Below, piece by piece: positions 28,501-40,500 of a DNA stretch of 64,000 nucleotides. The stretch spans positions 186,001 through 250,000 of the forward strand of contig JAGVSM010002965.1 in assembly GCA_022494885.1 (NCBI GenBank), in the 5' to 3' direction. Each line of letters starts with the position of its first letter. The stretch's first letter is position 1. The notes under the pieces are model-generated. The model was not told the DNA's origin. It did no database searches and worked only from the letters and a program-made list of their open reading frames with translations. Made by a program: the position numbers and the translations under genes. Origin of the DNA: Micrasema longulum (Eukaryota > Arthropoda > Insecta > Trichoptera > Brachycentridae).

Positions 28501-31500
28501 TGGGGTGAATGTGTTGACAACTAAGACGAAACTGTTACCTTTGCTGTCTGTTATTAATTTATTCATTTCCGCTTTATGTAAAACATGAAACATTAAAAAT
28601 AATATATGTCCTCACATAACACAACATTTACTAAGTATTGCAGTGGAGCAGATACTTCAAAATTGGTTTGTTCGAATGACGGATACCATTTTTTTTTTTT
28701 ATTTATTATCTACCTATACCCTTTTTTTACGGTTTTTTTACTAGTGTGATTATATTTTTTTGTAATACAATAGGGAAATATCACATACTACGAATACCGA
28801 TAAAAATATATGAAATGGATTTAGAAAAATTAATTGTATTTTCAAAATCAATATGGATATTGCGGAGAAATGTTTTTATACATAAATTTAAAAAAGAACT
28901 TTAAAAACAGTACGTCGCTAGAAAAACGCAACATGTTTGGCCTTGACAGTTGTGACGTCAAGATTTATGGTAATGTTCCTAACAAATTTGTATGGTCGGA
29001 ACAAATAAACATGAATCGTGATGTATTAGGGGCGTGGCCAATGGAATGACCGTTTTTGCGCGAATTCAAAACTACAATTTTTTTTTTTTTTTTATGCTAC
29101 TAAAACTTTTTGTCGACCTCGTGGTGTAATGGTCAGCGCGTTAGCCTGCCATGCAAGAGGTCTCGGATTCGATTCCCGACATGGTTGATATGAAATATTT
29201 ATTTAAAAAGGGTGTTTTCAAACTAGAATATTTTATAGTCCCTGGACTGGTAACTGAAGCGTAAGACTGATCACCTTACCTTCATGTAACAAAAATGATC
29301 AAGAAACGCTGCGATTGGTGTACCAATGCAGTGCCCTATGCACCATTCGGTGCGGAAAGGGAATGATGATAATGAAACTTAGCAAAAAAATATTTTTTTA
29401 CTTGACAGTATTTCATAGACCCTTATTACTTTGAAAATGTAAAAATAAAACCTGATATTTCCCTATTTTTTAAAAGGTACCTTGAACCCTTAATCAATAT
29501 ATATTTGATGTTCCAGGTTGGTACTATTCTCAACTTGGCGGATTGTTCGGGACAATGAACAACGAGCCACATGACGATATGCTCACTCCTAAAGGAAGCT
29601 CTCCATCATCCAACAGCGAGCTCATGGCAAGCTGGAGACTCCTGAGCGGAGTATACGGTTCTCCTCGACGGACTAATTCGATGGCCAACCAGTCCATCTG
29701 CGAACCTTACTTTAGAAGCAAAGTGTCACCACTCAAAGCCTGCTTCCACATGGTAAACCTCAAAAATTCACTGGTTCAAATCATCAAAATCAAACCCTTA
29801 TCCGCACACGTTGGTGCATAAGACACTGCATTGTTAAATCACGTACTACGATTCTCGATCATCTATTACAAAAAGGTAAGGTGTCAGTCTTTCGTATAAC
29901 TGCCATGCCAAGAATCGAACCCAGGACATCAAGAATGGTAGAGGAAGACAGCAATTACTACTCCACTGGATTTTTTTATTGGGATTTTTACCTGAAAGTA
30001 GCTATCGAGAGGAAAACATTCGTCCAGTAGATTAATCACAAATAACTATCGACGTGCTTAAAAACATGCTAAGCATTTGAGCGATCATAGTGAACAATAA
30101 TGCTTTGCTTTGCTTTTTAATTCAATTACTTTTATTATATCCATATAAAATTATTTTTTTCTTTTTTACTATGTAAAGTCTCACTTTTTATTTTGCATGG
30201 CAGTATGCTTCTTATTGTTTCTAAATGTATACAAAAAAGCATTGTTAATCTTTTCAATTTTTACGCACTATGTTTGTACTTAACTGTGTATTTTTTGTAA
30301 ATGCCCCTTGGGCGTATTGTAAAATTAAATAAATAAATAAAAAATAAATAAATAATGAACATGCTTAAGTTATCGCAGTCATAAGTCAACGCGTGTGTGA
30401 TCTCTAAGTCAACCCTTGTGTCGGTTTGTTTTTTGTTTGCCTCGTAAATAAATACAGTTCATTTGCGAAAAATCGTCGTTTACTATAAAAAATAATACAA
30501 TATATTGCATTTGCAAAATAGTAAAGAGTATCTAATACAAAAAAGTGAAAATTAAATTACAATTACTATGGCGACTGCTTTTCTTGACATTTGGCTTGCC
30601 AACCACCGGCCAAATGCAATAAATAACATGATAAATAATAAATAAATAAATAAAAATGGCAGTTTTGGAATATTTTTCATATTTACACCGGTGAAATTCA
30701 AATTCTAAAGTCGGCCTCGTGGTGTAATGGTCAGCGCGTTTGTCTACCATGCGAGAGGTCTCGGGTTCGATTCCCGACATGGTTGATATGAAATATTTAT
30801 TTAAAAGGGTGTTTTTACACTAGAATATTTCATAGTCGCTGGACTGGTACCTGAGGCGTAAGACTGATCACCTTGCCTTCATGTAACAAAATTGATCGAG
30901 ATATGCTGCGATTGGTGTACCAATCCAGTGCCTTATGCACCATTAGGTGCGGAAAGGGGTTGATGATGATGAAATTCAAATATGTGATTGCGCTGCAGGA
31001 TTATATGTCGCGAAACGTAAATATTTTGACATTTAATATTAGGTGTTCACGGATGTTCCATTGTGATCGCGAATACGATAAAAAACCATGGTGAGAAATA
31101 GTTATCACGTTGCTTATTAACACGTCGATAGTTATTTGTGATTGAGCTACAGGGTTCTGATTCTTTTTCACTCACAGAACAGTATTTTTCATCCGCCTGC
31201 ACGCAGAGAATTTTACAGTGCATATTTTTAACAGTCAAAATATATCTGTACCGTAAAGGATAAACAATGGGAATCACATGGAACGAAATTTTGTGATTGT
31301 GCGATTTCAAAACATCGTAACTTTTGAGTTAAATAAGATAATTTCAATAAAAAAATAACTTTCCATGTAATAAATGTGATCCCTCAGGCGAATGCGTGGT
31401 AAAACGATGTATGATAGGTGCACAAATGTCGAGATCCGTGAAATGTGTAAGGCTGAGATATGCATTATCGACAGAATCAAGAAAGGGGCGCTGCGTTGAT

Positions 31501-34500
31501 TTGGACATGTAGAGCGAATGGACAGCGAAAGAACGGCTAAAAGGATCTACGATGCGAATGTTGATGGATGCAGAAAACGAGGACGACCGAAAAAGACATG
31601 GCATGATCAAGTCCATCAAATACTTGAAGATGGACATGTCGAAAGTAGGAATAATCGGCGTGCGTGCATGAGAAGATGTATTAATGTAGAGGAAGCGAGG
31701 TCTGTATGCAAAGATAGAGTGATATGGCATTCTATCCTCTCTGCCTACCCCTACGGAGAAACGGCGTGATGGTTTGTTGTTGTTGTGGTGTATGTAAAAA
31801 AAATATGATTTTGATAATTTTCCGCATTAAAACAAAGTGGACTTCAGAATTTATTTCAACTTCAATAAGTATTTTTATGACAAAAGTGGACGTTGGTGTT
31901 TTATTCACGTATAAAATAGTTTTTTGCCAAGATTTCTGTATTTTTAACTTCAAAACGACAAAAAGTGAACACCCGTGTTTTATCCTTTAAAGAACATATA
32001 TCTTGGTAGTCAGATGGCAGAAGGAACCATCTGTAATTTTCAAAAATGTTCAGGAGAGCTGAAATACTACTTAATTTCAAGACTTTTAATCCACAAACTA
32101 AGATATTTTAGTGTTACTTTTCAATTACCATTCTAAACGCTGCTGTTTTTTTTCTATGTGTATTTACTGAAATATTTATGAAACTTTTGAAAACTACAAA
32201 ACAGAAAAAAATACAGATGGTCCCTTCTGCCATCTGACTACCGATATTTATAAAAGGTGAATATAGAAGTCTGGGCATTCACAGGACTTAAAACCTTTCA
32301 TTGGCTGGTTAGATAGGTCACTTTATTGAATTAACAATTAACACTTTACTGAATTGATAAATAATGAATTATAAATCACTAGTCCAGAGCAACAGTGAAA
32401 TATCTCTGAAGAACATGTTCTGATATCGGACTTAGAGGTGTGCAAAGGATTTATCTGACTGTTGCTTTGAGCTAGCTCTATGCACCTTAATCATTGTATT
32501 TTTTTTTAGGTTGACATCTCCCCATACTATGACGAGTGTATGTCTGGACTAGACCCGTGTGTGTTGGCTCACATCTACAAGGAGATATGCTCAACTGACC
32601 ATATTCCTGTTAGAACTCCTGAAAAATGCATGGAGTAAGTAATATTTAGCCTTAATTTTCCATTGGCAACATATTTATTTTGAGTTTTCACTGGCTACCA
32701 TTGATGTCATAGAAAATTTTAAGGAACATTAAATTTCTATGTTTATTGTTTTGTACTTTTTTCAGATGTGTATCTCCGTCTGGACAGCCCATAGATGAAG
32801 GAACTTTCAACTTTGTGGTCGATGTGCCCAATTCTACAGACGTTGTGTTCATAGTAGAGACCCACTTGTGCAACGCTAACATTAGGAAGAATAAGAACAT
32901 AGACCTTCTCGTCAATATCCTCAACGAGAAACTTGAGGAGAAAGGTCTTACTAACAATAGGTAAAATATTACAACTAATACCTGGGTGGAATGGTAATTC
33001 ATAAATAAAATAATGTGACAAGTAAACAACTCCGTTTATCCAAACTCTTGTCATCCAAATTGCCAAATATCCAGATCGTTATCAGGAAATAAACAATAAA
33101 GGAAAAGTTATAATATATATTTTTTTAAATTTAACTACGCAATTAACTGGACATGTTTCAGTCAGTTTTAATGTGATTCTAATTCAATGTATTATTTTAA
33201 AAGTAAGAAAATCTGGCACTCATTAATTCTGCTAATTGTAGTTTTGCTGTATTAATTTACACCAACATATTCTGAACCTTTTTTTAGTCGCCAGTCGCAA
33301 CTGTCCCCAAGTCATCTTGTAGGACTTCTTTCGCGAAATTGAGAACCTTCTACTCGTTTATGTACCACCAATTTTTCCATGTTATCTCTTCACCTCGTAA
33401 CGTGGCCAAAGTACCCGAGAACACGGATTTGCGCGGTGTGAGAAAGACGTTATTCAATACCTAATCCACGGATTATAGAAACATTTGTCCTATGGGGCTG
33501 CCCATGGTATCCGCAACATTCTATACCATCACCACTTTTTAAAAGCATCAATATTAATTTCCCAAGGTCCAGGTTTCTGGAGCGTACAAGAACAAAGAAA
33601 AAAATAAGGTTTTTACGATTTGTGTTTTTGCAGACTTAGTGATACTTCTTTGTTGCCATATGTTTTTCTACTTCTCCATCGCTGAGCGAGCCATAGCATT
33701 TTGTCTCTCGATTTTAGCATCGCACCCTCCTCTGTTTACTATCATTGAGTCTAGATAAATATATCAATTTACGACCGCGTAATTTCTTTTTTGTGTTATT
33801 TCATAATTTTGGTCTTTTTCCGTTGATTTCAAAGTCAAAATCTTTCCTCATATTTTCCAGTAGAGAGAGATGATCTCTTATGTCATCTGCATTGGCACGG
33901 AGAGGGTCATCGGCATATCTCAAACTCGATATTCGTCTTTCGTTAATAGAGATGCCTTTGTTGCAGTTCTCTAACTATTCTTATTATGTATTCAGTGTAA
34001 ATATAAAATAGTAAGGGTGACAAGATATATCCCTGGCGAACTCCAGATCTAGTGTGCACCTCTAGTAATTGAGTTATTTTCTAAAACACGTTAAAAGTTT
34101 TTGTTTATCACATCGATCCTTGATTTCTTTAAACAGAGCGTCCACCTAAAATTTTAGTTCAGTGCTTTAGATAATATCCGTAGGTTGGTGACAGGTGCTA
34201 TGGCGCAGTTGGTTAGACAGCCAATTGCAATACCGATGTCGCGGATTATATTCCCACAAGTTATGAAGTAATATTTTTTTCTCAATTGGTCTGGGTGTTG
34301 TAGTGTATATTTCATAACTTCCTTCCATATCCCCTCTTTCTTACCTGCTGACTACCCTCTAAAATAGAGGCTAAGTGGGTTATTCTTTTTAAAAAGAATG
34401 AAATATTAGTAAGATTTATTTATTCTTATAAAGACACGTTCTACTATTGTATATTTATTTTCTCGTAGAAACTACATTCAATGTTGCTTTCAAAACTCTT

Positions 34501-37500
34501 CACTGTGTAGGTACATCTCAAAGAAAACTGGATTGTGTAATTATAATTATGTTTTCCATTTTAGATATGCTGTGATTGGATTTGGCGGTTCTGGTATTTA
34601 CAAGTCTACCAAGGCTGTCTATTTCAACAATAAACTTTTCCTGGATGCCGCACAAGTTCCGCCTCTTCTTGACCATCTAGTGTTTGGTAAAAAAAAAAAA
34701 AAATACGTTTTTAATGTAATCCAGTATCGAAACTGTGCAAGGCAATTTTGGGAATATCGTCAATAAATCAACGACCACATTCCGGAAATACTCAGCTGAC
34801 ATTACATTGTAAAATATAAATAGATTTGTAGGATTGTTGCTTGTCAAAAGCAGGAAGCTCCTACTCCAGTTGGGGATGACAGAATGAAAATACTTCCATG
34901 AGTAATTATTACATGTTGAATAATATACAGAATCGGTAATGGAGCGCAAGAGTTACTGACTAAGTAACTTAATTTAATTACTGAATAACTGACTTTTACT
35001 AACTGTTTAACTAACTGAACTAAGTGAATGAGTGACTGAGAGACTGAGTGAATGCTTGTAGTAAGGGCTTTTATAGTTCTCTCTTCTTCTTAGTGGTGAA
35101 TTGAGATCATTTTCAATTTCCCTGACTATCAGCAATTTGACATCTACGCTAGATACTCAGTATTTGAACATTTAGAATATTCATACTAAGATTCGCGATC
35201 ATTGGTACTTTCCCCAGCCGTTCCTTTACAATGTTCCAACACCCTTTACGACTCTCCGTCCTCTACATAGCTCCATACAGATTCCTCTGTGATATTGTTT
35301 TCACCTGGTCGGTCCAGGGAGGTGCAGCTCTGCCTCTGCTTCTTCGTCCCTAGCACACTGCTTGTGATTATTATTTTCTCCAGATTTTCTGGATCACGTC
35401 TGGCTATTTATCCAAAGAACAACAGAATACAGCCGATAGGCGAACTTTCAAAACAAATTCCTCCAATTTAGAGACATATGTTGTCCTGGCTGTCCATGAA
35501 ATCCTCAACATTCGACGCCATCATCATCTCAAAGGCATCTATTCTTTCCTCATATCTATTACCTTCTTTTTTTTATATTAAAAAAATGTATGATTTGTCT
35601 TCGTACTGTTCTTTAGACGATAATTTGTCAAATGACAGTGGACATTTATTTCAGGGCGGGTCTCGCAGGTTTTATTCAATGTGTATTGGTGTGTTAATTT
35701 CAGATGTCAAATGAGTAAAAAGAGAATTAGAACGCAATCAGATGTCACCATAACATGATCCACAAGTTCAATAAATATTTTTAGGTATTTTAACAGGTTA
35801 ACGCTTACGGAAATGGAATTTATATTTGTAGGATTTTGATTGTTGATAGTTGGTGGAGCTCCTACCCCAGTTAGGGATTGAGAGAAGACACGAAGTTGTT
35901 GCTTAATGCGTATTTATAACATGGTGAATAAATAGTGAATTGTGTTGCGCGAGTGTTGCGGCGATGATGAGTTGAAGAGACTGCACTTGAACTACATGCC
36001 GGAACTGAGTCTGCGTCGAGCAGAGTCTTCGGGCTAGCTGGGCTGACTGAACTGAACTGAACTGCTGGGCGTTACCACGCCCTGTGGTCTCTTTATAAGC
36101 CACGTTCCTTTGTTGTTCGTACCTCCATGGTAGGGACAATGTTAATGTACTGCAGAGCGTGGATCTCGTGTTTCGCAGAATGTAATTTATTGAATTCAAT
36201 AGGAAATGCTGACTTGCTTCTTGGAGTCATGACTCTATACTTCAGGTAAAATTATTTAGCATGTATGGGTGTGTCATCGATCATGGACTATGAACCCCAC
36301 AGTACCCTCCGTCTAGTAAGGTGATCTCACGATACATGAAGTTTTTCTTATTAAGTTTTTTTTCTACTAAATTAAGATTTTTTTACTGTTCACAGATAAC
36401 AACAACTCTACTAACTACAGCTCGGATGCTTTCGAGGCACTAAACTTGGCTTCTCACCTGACCTTTCGTCCAGGAGTTGCTAAAACTATCTTCCTTTTCC
36501 CTTGCGTCAAGTGTGATGGCTTCTCTATGAAGGTAATCACATTTTTTGATAAAATAAAAGATAACATAAATCGTAGCGTTGCCTAGTAGGTGAATTGGTT
36601 CAGCCGGATGAATCTCACCCACATGATAAAGGTTTCAGCTCTTTTACTTCACAAAATTCAACAGATGGAAGAGTTGAGTAAATGTGAATATTTAAACATA
36701 TGCAGAATGGTGAATATTACACAGTGCGTAAAGTGGCCACTTACACCAGCTAATGACAGGTCATAAGCCTAGACTTCCATATTTCCTTCTTAATAATTAT
36801 TTTTTTGCTTTCTGTTGCGACAAATTTAGACATAAATAATAGTTTTTTCCGAACATAAAAATTCCGTTATTAACTACCTTTTTATTTGTTTCTTTTTATG
36901 TTCAATTCAAATCAGTTTTTATGTAAAATATTGACTAGACTTTGTGACAGTTAACTGTAAATTTGCACCAATGTTAATGGGAATGTAATGTGTTTACCTT
37001 TTATGTTTTTTCCAGCTGGAATATTCTGTGGTTCACCAAGTGCTAACAGATTCATCCATTACTCTCCACATTGTTATGAACAATGAATTTTCAATGACAA
37101 AGAAAAGGGTGGCCAAAACGCTGTATGGTACGTAATTCTAAAAGTAATCCTTGGTTAAAATAATAAAAATACTATATAGTTTTATTCCACTTTTATTTAT
37201 AATTTTTACCGGTGACCGACATCGTCAGACTGGTGATAAAACTATATGCGTATTTTTATTATTATTATTAAAATGCAGTTCCACCAAAAAATGTCAGTAG
37301 ACAAACTCAATCTAATCCTTGGTTTGCATTCTAAAAGTCTAACATATATTTATTTAATTTGCGCTCAACCACCGTACCGGCCGAGTGTGAAATAAAGTTC
37401 CTCTCTCCGATTGTAGCTTAAAATTAGAAAATAAGCCATTAACTGTTTAAAAAAACATTGTGAAGTGGAAAAAGAAGACATTTTATTTTATAGCATTGTT

Positions 37501-40500
37501 TTACATTTCATTCTTACCTAAATATGTGACAAATAGTGAACAACGGAAACTTTCAAACAGTACGCCTGTTACTTTAAAATCATCAAAAGTATATGAATCC
37601 AATAAACTGCGAAAGTACCCAAATTTAACAATCTGGAACACTTCTTCCCACAATAAATTACAACAGTGCTACTAAAAGTAAACTTATTGATAAATACGTA
37701 ATGTTTTAAATATCTACTTCCTAATAATATGCAAAATGATACATCAATCCTTATACTACTCTCATACACGCGTTCGTCTAATATTAATGTAAAAAAATCA
37801 ATTAAGCGGGAAGCGATGTTGCGTACCCATCAGAAAATGAATCAATACAGACAATAGTGGACACCAAGGCATTAGAACAATAGGCATCACTCCTCGGTAA
37901 CTACACATGTGCATATGCCATTCCCAGGAATCAGCGAGCGGCTTGTTAGCCACATGTGCGGCAGTAACTATCTACAATCTTCAAAAGCGGATTCGGATCT
38001 CTTTCTTCATTTTCTTAACCATGGTGTTGAAACAGTGCTTTATTTACTTAGTTTTTTATTGCTTACTTTTTAGCATGACCACTTGACAAATTAACTATTC
38101 TGCTCAGTGTTTATTTTGTGTAAATTTATTGATGTAATTTTAAGTTGCTAGAATTCCACTTGTTCATGCGCTTTGTAGTTGCAAGACGATTGGTAGTAAA
38201 TTTTGCAAATAGAGTCCAGACTTCCAACCTTCCATGTGCTCTGTAGCTGCAAACTTGAAAACCTTTCCTTGAAAAAGTTCCTTGAAAACGCGGAACTAGA
38301 ATCCCAACCGTCAATTCGCTCTGTAGCTGCAAGACGTGCTGGAATATTTATTTCTTGTACAGCACCCTTGAGGTGGTTTTCACAAAAATGGCGCTATATA
38401 AATTATTAAGTTTGCAATTAATAATGTATTTATTTGCAACCATGCCTTATTGGTAGTCTCTAGACTTACGTCTAATGCAAGGCTGAGCATTTTGCCTTAA
38501 TGTATCAAAGGATCAATTCGTGCCTGTACACCATTAGGTATGAGTAAATATAAAACTATGAACTGTACAGTTTACATTCTTATAAAAGGTTCTATATAAA
38601 CTCCTGAAGTCACTGAGACCTGCATAGAGATCTCTTGCGACGGGTCTACGTAGATTAATTCTCGCCATCCAACCCTAGGTAAAGACCTAGCTCTTCAAAG
38701 GAAGAGCCGGACTACTAAATGGAGTGCGAGTGCTTTAATATATATTGCTAAATTTCCTCATTCAAGCCCAAGTCCTTAAAGTATCGGGTTAAGTAGAGGG
38801 CCAGTGCTTTCACGTCATTAGGTTCAACCGATGGTCCAGCGAAGATACGACTTCTTTTGTAATATAAAGCGTCACATCCACATAATACGTCTGAAGATGT
38901 TTCATCATTTGCACTGCAGAACTTTTGTACATCTAGAAGTTTCAGAGAAATTCATTCTAGCAAGGTGTTTATTGAATCTGTGGTGCCCTGTAAGGGCTCC
39001 AGTGATAACCCTCATACGATAACTAAAAATAAATTGCTTTGCTATGCCGATCGCCTGAAGCGATTACGTAGGCATCTTGATGATAAATCAAGTTTAAAGT
39101 TTAGAAGTTGTTGTAGGAGCAACAGTGCATCAAGAATGGTTCTTCGTGTCATGTTTATTCCTCGTACTTTTTTGTTGCTTCGACTCGGATTCATTTTAAA
39201 TAATTCAAACTTGTTAATTGATATATTTCAGGTATAGACAACAATCTGGCGTACACAGTAAAAGATGCTCGTGAGTTGACAGGAGATCCAGAACTAAGGT
39301 TACAAGTGAAAGTGCCCAAATCACAACTAGGGTACTGCGCATCGCTGGCAATGGAAACTAATGGTAACTAGTTTAAACTTTTTTATGATCGCATTATTTT
39401 TTTAGAAGATTAATACAGAATATATGCAAGTATGTGCGGAAGTCTAGGCATACAGAGTCTTTTTTACACCCAGGATAAATTGACTCTTGTGGAGATAATG
39501 TTCAAATGTATTGTAAAAATAATTTTAATTCATCTATACAGAGAAGTTGTCATGATACATATTTTTTAAGGAAATTTACAATGTCATCGCCTTTCTACGT
39601 TCACTCCTTAGCTAGAGCATAAAGCATCCATAAAGAGTATCTCTATTGGCTACTTATTCCTGTACACTAGGTTCACGTTCCATAGTTCAGAAATAAAGTG
39701 CCAAATTTTCAGCCGTGGAAGTTCAAAACTCTCGAACCCGATGTCTAGTAAAATAGGCAAACGCGGTTAAAACTCTCAGGAGACATTGAGGCAGAGAGGA
39801 TAGGTTTTTTCGCCATCCTACATATGCAAAACAACGCAGTACTCCTCTCTCGATTCTGTCGATAACGCTTTTTTTATAAATAATGAATATTTTTATTCCA
39901 GTAAAATGGCAGAGCTAATTCTACCAAATAAAACAAAATTTTATATTTGAAGCACTTATGGTGGTCTCAACATATCCCGCCATCACTCGAACAAGGGTGA
40001 ATGGATCCACCCTGCGGTGGCTTGGAGAATCGCGTTAAGCTTTTCAGGCGTTCCCAAAGGCTCCAGGTTCTTTGGCGAAGTAGGGCAACAAAGGTGTTTA
40101 CCCGTCCAGCTATAAACATTTCGGAGGCACTGCAGTACCTAGGCAGTCCGAATAATTGCCTGTATGAATTATTATACGTGACCCTTAATTTATTCCATGC
40201 TGCTTGCGTATAATTGTTCCATAGTTCCGCTGTATACATGTAAGTCAAATACGATGTAAATATGATTTTCTTCACTTCGTCACTATACTGGAAGAAGCGT
40301 CTTGCTAGCATAGAGGCCCTAACATTGATGGCTCTTCTATGTCTCTCTATGTCCTGATTATCTTTACAATCATCAGCTGGTTTGTGCCCTAGATACTTGA
40401 CTTTTGCATCTCAGCCTTACATAATTTGCGGACCTGGACAATCGTATCATAGGTATACCATACATTCGCCGGAGATATCGCATCTTCCTGCATTACATGA

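Larger units (their letters stand above)
30034..31143. mobile_element. TIR DNA transposon (non-autonomous), copy 2, carrying two insertions
   Basis: The left terminus AATCACAAATAACTATCGAC is matched by the inverse at 31121-31143. It has the same interior as 27638-28410 but is interrupted by a LINE tail (30103-30350) and a SINE (30704-30970), each with its own target duplication. Remnant size without insertions is about 590 bp. No transposase frame was found. Confidence 0.82.

Noticed and set aside
30704..30780. tRNA gene
   Set aside because: It is the head of a SINE with a defined body, tail and 11-bp target duplication.
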